From contig NZ_JACIBY010000027.1 in the NCBI RefSeq assembly GCF_014195535.1, positions 1 through 48,883 of the forward strand: a DNA stretch of 48,883 nt. Direction: 5' to 3'. This DNA comes from Runella defluvii (GTDB taxonomy: Bacteria > Bacteroidota > Bacteroidia > Cytophagales > Spirosomataceae). A program made the position numbers and the translations under genes. The notes beneath the pieces were generated by a model. The model made no database searches and was not told the origin of the DNA. It was given only the letters and a program-made list of their open reading frames with translations. Of this stretch, positions 10,172 through 20,600 are shown one piece after another (the stretch's first letter is position 1; each line of letters opens with the position of its first letter).

Positions 10172-13100
10172 ACTTTGAACCGTCACCGTAAATGAACAGG
10201 TCGTCGTTTGACCATTGGCCGCCGTTACTTTGAACGTATTCGTTGTAATACCTACGGGAAACACCGTCCCCGAAGGAAAGCCTGCCGTCTGTGTCGTTAC
10301 CGCACCCGAACAGTTATCCGTACCAACGGGTGGTACAAACGTCACCGTTGCCCCTTCACAAACTACCACATTCGCAGGACACGTAATTGTAGGTGGTTCG
10401 GCATCTACCACTGTCACAGTAAACGAGCAAGTCGCTGTTTGACCATTGGCGGCCATTACTTTGAACGTATTGGTGGTAACACCCACGGGAAAAGTCGCCC
10501 CCGATGCCAAGCCTGTCGTTTGCGTCGTTGTCACTCCTGAACAATTGTCTAAACCAACAGGTGCTGTATAAGTTACTACCGCTCCGCACAAGCCTTGGGT
10601 GTTATTGACCGAAATATTCGCAGGACACGTAATTGTAGGTGGTTCTACATCCACCACCGTCACCGTAAACGAGCAAGTTGCTGTTTGACCATTGGCGGCC
10701 ATTACTTGAAACGTATTGGTGGTCACACCCACGGGGAAAGTCGCCCCCGATGCCAAGCCTGCCGTTTGCGTCGTTGTCACTCCCGAGCAGTTGTCTAAAC
10801 CAACAGGTGTTGTATAAGTTACTACCGCTCCACAAAGCCCCGAAGTACTATTGACCGAAATATTCGCAGGACACGTAATTGTAGGTGGTTCGGCATCCAC
10901 CACCGTCACCGTAAACGAGCAAGTTGCCGTTTGACCATTGGCGGCCATTACTTGAAACGTATTGGTGGTAACACCCACGGGGAAAGTCGCCCCAGATGCC
11001 AAGCCTGCCGTTTGCGTCGTTGTCACTCCCGAGCAGTTGTCTAAACCAACAGGTGCTGTATAAGTTACTACCGCTCCACACAAGCCTTGGGTACTATTGA
11101 CCGAAATATTCGCAGGGCACGTAATTGTAGGTGGTTCGGCATCCACCACTGTCACCGTAAACGAGCAAGTCGCTGTTTGACCATTGGCGGCCATTACTTT
11201 GAACGTATTGGTGGTAACACCCACGGGGAAAGTCGCACCCGATGCCAAGCCCGCCGTTTGCGTCGTTGTCGCTCCTGAACAATTGTCTAATCCAACAGGT
11301 GCCGTATAAGTTACTACCGCTCCACAAAGACCAGAAGTACTATTGACCGAAATATTCGCAGGACACGTAATTGTAGGTGGTTCGGCATCGCCAATTGTCA
11401 CAGTTGCCGTGGTAGATGTCCCTTGGCAATTATTGGCCGTGGGAGTAATCGTAAACGTCACTGTTAGGGGTGAATTGGTCGTGTTGGTCAGCGAACCGCT
11501 AATAGAGCCCGTTCCACTGGCTGCGATGCCCGTGGCATTCGCGGTGTTGTCGCGAATCCAGCTATAAGTGGCTCCCGACACATTGCTAGAGAATGTAATG
11601 GCCGTAATGGCTGCACCTTGACAACTCGTTTGGCTCGAAGGGGTTGCTACGACGTTAGGAGTGGGGTTAACAACCACCGTGGCCGTCGTAGGGGCTCCTT
11701 GGCAACCGTCCGCCGTGGGGGTAATTGTAAACGTTACCGTCACTGGGGCGGTGGTCGTGTTGGTGAGTGAACCGCTAATGTTACCGCTGCCATTGGCTGC
11801 AATACCCGTAACACTCATGGTGTTGTCGCGGGTCCAGCTGTACGAAGTCCCCGTTAATGAGCTTGTTAAGTTAATGGCCGTGATGGCTCCCCCCGAACAA
11901 ACATTTTGCGTAGAAGGCGTTGCGGTAGCTACGGGGTTAGGTTTAACCGTCACCGTAAAGCTAAGGGTCGATTTTCCGTTCTTATTGTCCGTACTTTCGA
12001 CGGTAATCGTAGCCGAACCACTCTGATTGGCCTTTTGGGTAAGGGCTATTTGTACGGCCGTAGCACTGCCAGTATTAGTAGCAGCAACTAAGCTAGGATT
12101 ACTACTGGTGACGGTGGTTGTTTGTATGGTTCCATCGGGATCACTAACGCTGAGGCTAATCGGTGTCAAGCTTCCATCTGTACTGCGCTGGCAAGCGGTG
12201 ACTGCTCCCACCGTAGTTGGGTTAAACACAGGCTTAGCGTTGCAGGACTCGTAGCTTATTGTCGGAGGTGCAATTTTTACGATATAACTTCCATTTGGAG
12301 AGAAAAGCCTAATGATGCCGTAGAGATTTCCTTCTGAATCAAATGTCAATGCTATTGGTGCGATTCCAGATTTGTAGGTAACCATATTTGAACCATCTGG
12401 GTCTATCTGTTTGATTTGCCCCTCATAATCACTGGTTATGTAAATCTTTCCATTGATTGGTGATGTTGCGATGCCCGTGGGATAACTGATGGTGTTATTA
12501 AAAACAGATATGCTTCCACTGGAAGTAATCCGATTGGTTATCCCTGAGCCACCCCGGGTGACCAACGCATCCCCGTTTCCCGTAATCACCATATCATCTA
12601 CCACAAAAATACTGCTTGAGATTTGTAAGTTCGGCGTTGGGAGTATCCTAAAGAATGATCCAGTACTTAAAGATAGATATAAAGGAAAAGCTCCTCCCAA
12701 GCGAGTCGGAGTTGCCTCCAAATTGGTACGAAAATCCACTCTTTCACCAATAGAGTTTATCGCACTTACTCGCAATGCTTGATTTTCGGCCACATATAAG
12801 ATATTCGAACCTCCATTATATGATATCCCTTCCGGAGTGTTCAAACCCGTGGCAAAATCAGATTTATTCCCTTGAGCATCGATCTTAATGATTTTTCCTT
12901 GTGTCCGCTCTGAAACAAATAGTACATTGGCATTTGCGTTGTAGTCAATATCTACAGGATTGTTTAATCCAGTCGCAAACGTAGTCGATGTTCCCTCTTG
13001 TACTACTTTATTCCCCAGTTCCAGCAAGAACGTTTGTTCCGAACTACCGCCCAAGCTATTGGTGGCTTTAACGGTAATGGTGCTAGCGCCTATTTGGCCA

Positions 13101-15391
13101 GCGGCGGTGGCGATGGTTAATGTTCTGCTGGCTCCGCTGCCACCAAAGGTAAACATAGGGGTAATACCTGCGTTGCTACTGGTCGCCGCAAGGGTAAGGC
13201 CATCTATCTCGCCACTAAGTTCTATGGCTATGTTGCTAATGTTTTGCCCATCGCAAGTAGCTTGGTTGGGGATAGCTGAAAATACTGGTTTAGGTATGCA
13301 AGCCGTGTTGCTTATACCACCATCAGTTATACTCCAGCCTTTACCACCACTGTTTGTTGGCGTGGTTAATAAAGTACGGGCCGCCACTGCATCTGTTCCA
13401 TATTGTTTGCCTGCCGCCTGAAAAGTCCTGCCTGTTGCTAATTCGGGGTTGTTGGCCCAACCCACGAGGGTGGCACTGTAGTTTTTACAGTCCATACCAG
13501 AGCCACTTAGCATACTACTCAGATTGGTAGCTGATTTTAAGTTCCATTTGCCCAAATTTTGGTTAAAGCTACTGGTATTACCCACTATCTGCTGAAAGTT
13601 AATGCCTTTTCTTACATCCCAATTACTGATATCTTGGTTAAAGTTGGTAGCAGCAAAGAACATAGCTCTTAAACCAGTCACATTACCCATATTCCATTTG
13701 CCAACAGGCTGGTTGAAAGTGCTGTCTTGTGCAAACATAAAACTGGCATTAGTCAGCTTGCTCACATCCCAGTCGTTGATACCTGGATCGCCTCCGTTAT
13801 TAAACTTAGCAGCTTGGGCAAACATGCCAATCGTTGACGTAACATTACTTAAATTCCAAGCACTTAGACTTTGGTTAAAAAATTTACAGCCCACAAAAAC
13901 AGAGTCCATAATTTGAATATTGCTGGTGTTCCAACTGTTCATATTCGGTACACTTACCAAGGTACTGCAGTTCCTAAACATGCTTCTCATACTGCTAGCG
14001 ATGCTTAAGTCGGGCTTGTCAGTGGCTGAAATGGTAGTAAGCTTAGAACTATTGTAGAACATATTATCAACACTTGTCCAAGCAGTGGTGCTCCATTGGA
14101 GAACATCGGTAAAGTAGATAGATGATGCCCCAACGGTTTGAAATTGTTTCAAGTTAGTACCTTCTATCGCTAAGGTAACTACCTCGTTTAGTACAGACGT
14201 ATTGTTTAAAGGCAATGTTAAAGCTCCGTTAGCGAAAGCAGGTAAACCAAGTGGCGTTGCCTGTGAAAAACTACCCGAACCGCTGTTGCCAGCTGAGGTG
14301 GTGTAGGTGTAGTTGACTACTCCATTGGTTAGCGCTTTGAAGAAAAGCGAATTTTGGCCTGCGGGTAAGGTGTATTGAACTACAAAATGCCCTGGGCTGC
14401 TAAGGGTAGCGGCATTGCTGAATACTTCGCACCCGCCGTCGCTCAATACTTTTGCGCGGTGCTGGCCCACCTTGGCTGCTGGAGCGGTATAAGTAGCATT
14501 GGTAGCGGTAGCAATATCGGTAAACGTGCCGCTGCCAATCGGTGCATATTGCCATTGGTAACTTAGGTTGGCACCTGTGGCGGCTACGCTAAAATTGGCG
14601 GTGCCGCCTACTGTGGCAGTGGCATTGGCTGGATGAGTGATGATGGTGGGGTTTGTACACGCAGCCACTACATTTACATCCCAATTGTGTATATTACCAT
14701 TGGGATAGTTTGCACCATCAATTGTTGCGTTGCCAAGTGCGTATGTGCTCGTATTAGTAAAGGCCAGATAAGCTATGTCAATTGGCTGATTATTAGTCAA
14801 ATTTACATTAAACAACTCCCATTTGTAAGTAGTATTAGCATTAAGAGTAATGTTGGCAGCCGAAAAATCGAAGGTGTAGGTATTGCCAGGCCCCCATGTA
14901 GCTGTGTGTGGTGAGCCACCAATAGTAGCGTTAGCTATTACTGTGTTGCTCGAATTTAATAGTCTTAAACTAGTATTAATTTTTGAGTCAGCATTTATAA
15001 CATCAATGGCTGAACCACCTGCGCTAGTAGGTTTTAAAACAATAGTTGTTAGCTTACCTGTGCAACTCACTTGAAAACTTTGTATCCAAGGGTGACCAAA
15101 TAAGCCAATAGAAGCGTCGTCGCCATTGCCTAAACCTGTGGTACACTGGGCACTTAGCGCATTGGGCAGGTGCCATAAGGCTATAAGAAAGGGGAGTAGC
15201 CGTAGCCAGTTAGTTGCAGGTATTTGTTTCGTAATTTTTAGCCTATTTGTTTTTGAGTTTCTAATTAATTGTTGGAGTTCAAGAGCTAGATTGTTCCCAA
15301 AGTGGTTAACCCAGTCCCAGCAACAACAAAAGGCTGAAAAGAAGGAGATTTTAAAATCTTTTACGAGTGAAATAAGGAGATGTAGCTTCAT
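8198..15391 (-). CDS. Giant T9SS-secreted surface protein 2 (BspA/DUF285 head, propeller, HYR repeats, constant tail)
   Basis: The protein has 2397 residues. The start at 15391 is supported by homology of the 5' leader and first residues (MKLHLL) to the gene starting at 43668 (MKLHYL). The hydrophobic export core (LRLLPFLIALWHLP, ending ALSAQ) comes only at about residue 63-80, after an unusually long N-region. Residues about 85-440 contain beta-sandwich and Ig-like modules. Residues about 450-690 are BspA-like/DUF285 repeats with the recurring pattern W-(D/N)-(V/T/L/M)-(S/G/R)...MF...FNQ (MRSMFRNC, FNQSLSAWNLSNV, FNQDISNWDV). Residues about 810-1050 look like an NHL/YncE-type beta-propeller (TGLNNPVDIDYNANANVLFV). 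PKD- and cadherin-like modules follow, then five HYR (hyalin) repeats at about 1335-1738, then the shared tail and type A sorting domain. Surface adhesion is the likely role. A duplicated palindromic operator candidate lies upstream. Confidence 0.87.
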   Translation of the reverse strand: MKLHLLISLVKDFKISFFSAFCCCWDWVNHFGNNLALELQQLIRNSKTNRLKITKQIPATNWLRLLPFLIALWHLPNALSAQCTTGLGNGDDASIGLFGHPWIQSFQVSCTGKLTTIVLKPTSAGGSAIDVINADSKINTSLRLLNSSNTVIANATIGGSPHTATWGPGNTYTFDFSAANITLNANTTYKWELFNVNLTNNQPIDIAYLAFTNTSTYALGNATIDGANYPNGNIHNWDVNVVAACTNPTIITHPANATATVGGTANFSVAATGANLSYQWQYAPIGSGTFTDIATATNATYTAPAAKVGQHRAKVLSDGGCEVFSNAATLSSPGHFVVQYTLPAGQNSLFFKALTNGVVNYTYTTSAGNSGSGSFSQATPLGLPAFANGALTLPLNNTSVLNEVVTLAIEGTNLKQFQTVGASSIYFTDVLQWSTTAWTSVDNMFYNSSKLTTISATDKPDLSIASSMRSMFRNCSTLVSVPNMNSWNTSNIQIMDSVFVGCKFFNQSLSAWNLSNVTSTIGMFAQAAKFNNGGDPGINDWDVSKLTNASFMFAQDSTFNQPVGKWNMGNVTGLRAMFFAATNFNQDISNWDVRKGINFQQIVGNTSSFNQNLGKWNLKSATNLSSMLSGSGMDCKNYSATLVGWANNPELATGRTFQAAGKQYGTDAVAARTLLTTPTNSGGKGWSITDGGISNTACIPKPVFSAIPNQATCDGQNISNIAIELSGEIDGLTLAATSSNAGITPMFTFGGSGASRTLTIATAAGQIGASTITVKATNSLGGSSEQTFLLELGNKVVQEGTSTTFATGLNNPVDIDYNANANVLFVSERTQGKIIKIDAQGNKSDFATGLNTPEGISYNGGSNILYVAENQALRVSAINSIGERVDFRTNLEATPTRLGGAFPLYLSLSTGSFFRILPTPNLQISSSIFVVDDMVITGNGDALVTRGGSGITNRITSSGSISVFNNTISYPTGIATSPINGKIYITSDYEGQIKQIDPDGSNMVTYKSGIAPIALTFDSEGNLYGIIRLFSPNGSYIVKIAPPTISYESCNAKPVFNPTTVGAVTACQRSTDGSLTPISLSVSDPDGTIQTTTVTSSNPSLVAATNTGSATAVQIALTQKANQSGSATITVESTDNKNGKSTLSFTVTVKPNPVATATPSTQNVCSGGAITAINLTSSLTGTSYSWTRDNTMSVTGIAANGSGNISGSLTNTTTAPVTVTFTITPTADGCQGAPTTATVVVNPTPNVVATPSSQTSCQGAAITAITFSSNVSGATYSWIRDNTANATGIAASGTGSISGSLTNTTNSPLTVTFTITPTANNCQGTSTTATVTIGDAEPPTITCPANISVNSTSGLCGAVVTYTAPVGLDNCSGATTTQTAGLASGATFPVGVTTNTFKVMAANGQTATCSFTVTVVDAEPPTITCPANISVNSTQGLCGAVVTYTAPVGLDNCSGVTTTQTAGLASGATFPVGVTTNTFQVMAANGQTATCSFTVTVVDAEPPTITCPANISVNSTSGLCGAVVTYTTPVGLDNCSGVTTTQTAGLASGATFPVGVTTNTFQVMAANGQTATCSFTVTVVDVEPPTITCPANISVNNTQGLCGAVVTYTAPVGLDNCSGVTTTQTTGLASGATFPVGVTTNTFKVMAANGQTATCSFTVTVVDAEPPTITCPANVVVCEGATVTFVPPVGTDNCSGAVTTQTAGFPSGTVFPVGITTNTFKVTAANGQTTTCSFTVTVQSKPTITLSTLQQTLNEGNSQTFCDTDANPVNGLQFNGTGSCVVGNPVWRVQVGSGAWSNWSATAPVSQSSNNQLHRYQAACDATCPVTYTSPIELTINYRASMPQNVSLLADGVSVNAGESKEVCNIEGNSITFNATCSAGEMLLYSVDGGEYSSIVPTQLVDNQYHNYRVRCRKSDGTLSCVETESGVMRLRITSSLAAPVVSLNVTSGCGSPVAFSGTTNCGTMTTIWYNALTNTALPTLSNQTPTETTSYYARCQASGGCMSEKSNVVTYTVVPVNTAPIITASQEIVCTGTTVTITANCPAGSTTSWNTGITTPSFEVAFSNVIKQTYWAKCIFAGGCQSSESVRKDIYWNAFVVMLINIGESKSAIKTNDRSAWTSQFITRDGGPELDQSTQVNPTLFYVENANKMAPRYWTIHADACGLGTNGSLTFDMQAVPEMGVIRSFNTHENNAPYFMYANREGWTELYAQNHPAYGFYQDNGAGGNVYDSGLPKGLYKLSIRYWDQKGWGSIYPSTRKPQGNVLAYQEYWFRIQSKDGVGVGAARTAESEEAKSKGQGANGEGSDNGKQLTDNGLFATVLPNPVTNILRLKVQDSKGQVVQAALTDATGREVLQRKFVPETNTHQEEFGVADLQNGVYFLKVNSGNQQVTLKVVKLN
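8484..8518 (-). repeat. Heptamer array, 5 units plus 1 bp, inside CDS linker
   Basis: Five 7-bp units plus one additional base separate the same flanks as in the other tails. This totals 36 bp, so the frame is preserved although 5 x 7 is not divisible by three. Confidence 0.88.
10178..11386 (-). repeat. HYR repeat array, five copies, 246-bp period
   Basis: Five tandem copies of an 82-residue unit begin (A/V)EPPTITCPAN and contain GLCGAVVTYTAPVGLDNCSG and TCSFTVTV. This matches hyalin (HYR) domains. Copies 1-4 are nearly identical at the DNA level; copy 5, nearest the tail, is divergent (VVVCEGATVTFVPPVG). Confidence 0.88.
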
Positions 15392-15510
15392 ACACGTAGT
15401 ACGTTAAAGTTGAAGCCACAAATAAATAGCAAAAAAAACCGAGAAAAAATAAGGGTTAACCCTTATTTTTTGGATATTTTTATGACTTTTTGTGGTATAT
15501 ATTTAAGCAT
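15392..15510 (-). promoter_or_regulatory. Duplicated promoter block of adhesin 2
   Basis: About 120 bp upstream of the ATG at 15391 is nearly identical to the block upstream of 43668. It holds a leader word TTTAACG, a -7-like box TTTATTTG on the minus strand (15419-15426, seven of eight matches to TAnnTTTG), and the palindrome 17 bp further upstream. No good -33 element is visible; the palindrome edge overlaps where it would be. Confidence 0.6.
15444..15471. promoter_or_regulatory. Perfect 28-bp palindrome, operator candidate 1
   Basis: The core is ATAAGGGTTAACCCTTAT, extended by an A-run and a T-run to 28 perfect bases. The centre is 66.5 bp upstream of the ATG at 15391, exactly as for the copy upstream of 43668. 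Confidence 0.7.
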
Positions 15511-15657
15511 AATTCCTGCTGACGCTCCCCTTTACCTTCTTTAGAATAGCAAAAAAATAGCGCCTATTTTTCTGATTATCAGAAATTTAACTTCTTAAGA
15601 CAACTCACCAAATACCGATGTACTAAAAAAATATATAATGTTTTACTAACAACTATT

Positions 15658-15681
15658 GGGAGGGGTATCAAAACCCCTCCC
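15658..15681 (-). terminator. GC-rich hairpin after adhesin 3
   Basis: Perfect arms GGGAGGGG (15658-15665) and CCCCTCCC (15674-15681) with an 8-nt loop lie 7 bp after the stop at 15689. A T-run on the minus strand is missing, but position and strength fit a terminator. Confidence 0.65.
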
Positions 15682-15688
15682 CTTGCAC

Positions 15689-17671
15689 TTAGTTTACCTT
15701 GAGCACTTTGAGTACTTCTTGTTTATTTTCGGTTTGCACCCGTAGGAAATACACGCCGCTTGCCAGTTCACTCACCCCAAACTCTTCTTGGTGGGTATTG
15801 GTTTCGGGCACAAATTGGCGACGCAAAACTTCCCGACCTGTTGCATCCGTCAACGCAGCTTGCACTGTTTGCCCTTTGCTCTCTTGCACCTTCAGACGCA
15901 GAATGCTGGTGACGGGGTTGGGGAGAACAGTCGCGAAGGCGCCGTTATCGGTTAGCTGTTTTCCGTTATCCGAACCTTGCCCTTCGCCCCTTGCTCCTTG
16001 CCCTTTGCTTTTTGCATCTTCACTATCCGCTGTCCTTGCTGCTCCTACCCCTACCCCATCTTTCGACTGGATACGGAACCAGTATTCTTGGTACGCCAGC
16101 ACGTTGCCTTGCGGTTGACGCGTTGAAGGATAGATGCTGCCCCAGCCCTTTTGATCCCAGTAACGAATGCCTAACTTGTACAAGCCTTTGGGTAACCCCG
16201 AATCATATACGTTACCGCCAGCACCATTGTCTTGGTAAAAACCGTAGGCAGGGTGGTTTTGAGCGTACAACTCCGTCCAGCCCTCGCGGTTGGCGTACAT
16301 GAAATACGGTGCGTTGTTCTCGTGCGTGTTGAACGAACGAATTATCCCCATTTCGGGTGTTGCTAACATGTCGAATGTCAATGAACCGTCAGTGCTTAAT
16401 CCGCAGGCTTCTACGTTGATAGTCCAGTAGCGTGGAGCCATTTTGTTAGCGTTTTCCACGTAAAATAACGTCGGGTTCACTTGCGTACTTTGTTCTAATT
16501 CGGGGCCACCGTCGCGGGTGATGAATTGGCTACTCCACAACGACTTATCGTTCGTTGGCTTCACCGCCGACTTGCTTTGACCGATGTTTATCAACGTCAC
16601 CACAAACGCATTCCAATAAATATCCTTGCGAATACTTTCAGCACTTTGGCAACCGCCTTCAAAGAGGCATTTCGCCCAGTATGTTTGCTTCGTCACGTTG
16701 TTGAAAGCGACCTCAAAACTTGGCGCAGTAACACCCGTGTTCCAAAACGTTTGGCTACCTGCGGGACAGTTGGCTGAAATAGTGACCGTTGTACCTGTAC
16801 AAACTATCTCTTGGCTTGCCGTAATCACGGGAGCTACTTGGGTTGGCGTTAAAGTAAACGTCACTACGTTACTCTTTTCACTTACACACCCATTTTCCGT
16901 CTGACAACGCGCATAGTACGAGGTCGTTTCTGTAGGAACAGTGGCGGGTAAGCTTGGCAAAGCCACGTTTGTCGTCGCATTGTACCAAACTGTGCGCAAA
17001 CTTCCGCAAGTTGATTGACCACTGAAACTCGCCGATGGGTTACAACTGCTCGTCGGTGACAATGATACCGTCGGTGCCGATGGAATGACTACCAATTTTA
17101 ACCGCATTACCCCCGACTCTGACTCCACACATGAAGGCGTTCCGTCCGATTTACGGCAACGTACGCGGTAATTGTGATACTGATTATCCACCAAGCCAAC
17201 GGGTACTCCTGAACTATATTCTCCACCATCAATTGAGTAAAGAATCACTTCACCCGTGGCGCAATTCGCATTAAATGTAAGAGGCATATTCACCAAACTA
17301 CACACTTCCTTTGTCTCACCCACGGCTACCGTCACCCCGTCCACCAACAACGACACGTTTTGCGGAACGGAAGCGCGGTTATTGATCGTCAATTCTATCA
17401 CGCCCGAATAGGTCGAAGCGCAATTGGCGTCGCAAGCCGCTTGGTAGCGGTGGAGTTGGTTATTGGATAATTGGGAAACGGGTGGATTGGTTGACCAGTC
17501 ACTCCATGCACTACTGCCTACTTGAACTCGCCAAATGGGTGACCCCGAAACACACGAACTCGAAACCCCAAACTGTAAACCGTTAACTGGATTCGCATCC
17601 GTATCGCACAAAACTGGGTTATTGCCTTCGTTTAGGGTTTGTTGAAGCGTCGTTAGCGTGATCGTTGGTTT
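15689..17671 (-). repeat. Constant tail, copy 3 (660 aa)
   Basis: This copy has the INVEACGLSTDG, NDKSLWSSQ and VLRRQFVPETN variants and begins with the LQFGVSSSCVSGSP variant of the first module. Its last strand, VSELASGVYFLRVQTENKQ, is the most divergent sorting-domain end of the six. Confidence 0.85.
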
Positions 17672-20600
17672 GTTTTGGACGGCTACACTACCTGTAACAT
17701 TTGGCGAAACACAGCCGCCAGCGTTGCTCACAACAAGGCTATACGAAATTGAATTACCCGCCGCTGGCACACTCAAATTCACCACAATCGGCGTTGAAGG
17801 TAGTGTTCCGTTGCTAACCGATGTAATTCCTACTCCCGTAATCGAATAAGTTATTGGGCTACCCGTCGTGGCCGTGTAAGGTATTGTGAAGGAAGTCGCT
17901 CCTGCACAAATAGGCGCGCTTGCTGCCGTTGTAATGCTTACATTGCTAGGTGGCACAGTAATCTCCACATCCCCACTTACCCCAGAAGTACAGCCTACAT
18001 CATTGGTCACGGTAAACGTGTATATGCCTGACACCAACCCTGAAACCGTCGTCGTCCCGCCCGTGCCCGTGCTAGTTACCGAACCAGGGTTGCGCGTCAA
18101 TGTCCATGTACCACTCGATGGTAAACCGCTCAATTCGACGCTTCCCGTAGCCAATGCACAGGTCGGTTGCGTTAGCGTGCCTACTGTTGGTTGGGCAGGG
18201 ACAGAGGGCACTGCATTCACCGTCAAAGCCAAACTCGGTGATATACAACCCGTGGTCGTGTTCTTCGCCGTCACATTATAATTCCCTGCATCCAAATTAC
18301 TGAACGTCGGTGAGGTTTGATACGTACCGCCAAGACTGTATTCGATGCCCGTCCCAACGGGGGCTGTCACCACAATCGTCCCTTTTGGCGTGGTGCACGT
18401 CGGTTGTACAGTCACCGAAGCTGTTGGCGTCGCAGGGGCCGATGGCACTGCATTCACCGTCAAAGCCAAACTCGGTGATATACAGCCTGTGGTCGTGTTC
18501 TTCGCTGTCACATTGTAATTCCCCGCGTCCAAATTACTAAACGTCGCCGAAGTTTGATACGTACCGCCAAGGCTGTATTCGATGCCCGTCCCAACGGGGG
18601 CCGTCACCACAATCGTCCCTTGTGGCGTGGTGCACGTCGGTTGTACCGTCACCGAAGCCGTTGGTTGGGCAGGAGCTGATGGTACTGCATTTACCGTCAA
18701 CGCTAAACTCGTTGATATACAACCCGTGGTCGTGTTCTTCGCTGTCACATTGTAGTTCCCTGCATCCAAATTACTGAACGTCGCCGAAGTTTGATACGTA
18801 CCGCCAAGGCTGTATTCGATGCCCGTTCCAATGGGAGCTGTCACCACAATCGTCCCTTTCGGCGTGGTACACGTCGGTTGTACAGTCACCGAAGCCGTTG
18901 GTTGGGCAGGAGCTGATGGTACTGCATTTACCGTCAACGCTAAACTCGGTGAAATACAACCCGTGGTCGTGTTCTTCGCTGTCACATTGTAGTTCCCCGC
19001 ATCCAAATTACTGAACGTCGCCGAGGCTTGGTACGTACCGCCAAGGCTGTATTCGATGCCCGTCCCAACGGGGGCCGTCACCACAATCGTCCCTTTTGGC
19101 GTGGTACACGTTGGTTGTACAGTCACCGAAGCTGTTGGCGTCGCAGGGGCAGATGGCACTGCATTCACCGTCAAAGCCAAACTCGTTGATATACAACCCG
19201 TAGCTACGTCTTTCGCAGTTACATTGTAATTCCCCGCGTCCAAATTACTGAACGTCGCCGAAGCTTGGTACGTACCGCCAAGACTGTATTCGATGCCCGT
19301 CCCAACGGGGGCCGTCACCACAATTGTCCCTTTTGGCGTGGTGCACGTCGGTTGTACCGTCACCGAAGCTGTTGGTTGGGCTGGGGCTGATGGCACCGCA
19401 TTCACCGTCAACGCCAAACTCGTTGATATACAACCCGTAGCTACGTCTTTCGCAGTTACATTGTAATTCCCCGCGTCCAAATTACTGAACGTCGCCGAAG
19501 CTTGGTACGTACCGCCAAGACTGTATTCGATGCCCGTCCCAACGGGGGCCGTCACCACAATTGTCCCTTTTGGCGTAGTACACGTCGGTTGTACCGTCAC
19601 CGAAGCTGTTGGTTGGGCAGGGGCTGATGGCACCGCATTCACCGTCAAAGCCAAACTCGTTGATATACAACCCGTGGTCGTGTTCTTCGCTGTCACATTA
19701 TAATTCCCTGCATCCAAATTACTGAACGTCGCCGAAGCTTGGTACGTACCGCCAAGACTGTATTCGATCCCCGTTCCAACGGGGGCCGTCACTACAATTG
19801 TCCCTTTTGGCGTGGTACATGTCGGTTGTACCGTCACCGAAGCCGTTGGTTGAGCTGGAGCAGATGGAACCACATTCACCGTCAAAGCCAAACTCGGTGA
19901 AATACAACCCGTTGCCACGTCTTTCGCCGTCACGTTGTAATTCCCTGCATCCAAATTACTGAACGTCGCCGAAGTTTGATACGTACCGCCAAGGCTGTAT
20001 TCGATGCCCGTCCCAACGGGGGCCGTCACCACAATCGTCCCTTTTGGCGTGGTACACGTCGGTTGCACCGTCACCGAAGCCGTTGGTTGAGCTGGGGCCG
20101 ATGGAACCGCATTTACCGTCAAAGCCAAACTCGGTGATATACAACCCGTGGTCGTGTTCTTCGCTGTTACATTATAATTCCCCGCATCCAAATTACTGAA
20201 CGTTGCCGAAGTTTGATACGCCCCACCAAGGCTGTATTCGATGCCCGTTCCAACGGGGGCCGTCACCACAATTGTTCCTTTTGGCGTGGTACACGTCGGT
20301 TGTACCGTCACCGAAGCCGTTGGTTGAACTGGAGCAGAGGGAACCGCATTCACCGTCAAAGCTAAACTCGGTGAAATACAACCCGTGGTCGTGTTCTTCG
20401 CTGTCACATTGTAGTTCCCTGCATCCAAATTACTAAACGTCGCCGAAGCTTGGTACGTACTGCCAAGACTATATTCGATACCCGTCCCAACGGGGGCTGT
20501 CACCACAATTGTTCCTTTTGGCGTAGTACACGTCGGTTGTACCGTCACCGAAGCCGTTGGTTGGGCAGGGGCTGATGGAACTGCATTCACCGTCAAAGCT

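Noticed and set aside
15444..15471. Palindrome interpreted as an intrinsic terminator
   Set aside because: It has no loop, the gene ending at 15689 already has a hairpin directly after its stop, and the copies at 43721 and 43910 lie between divergent genes where no transcript ends.
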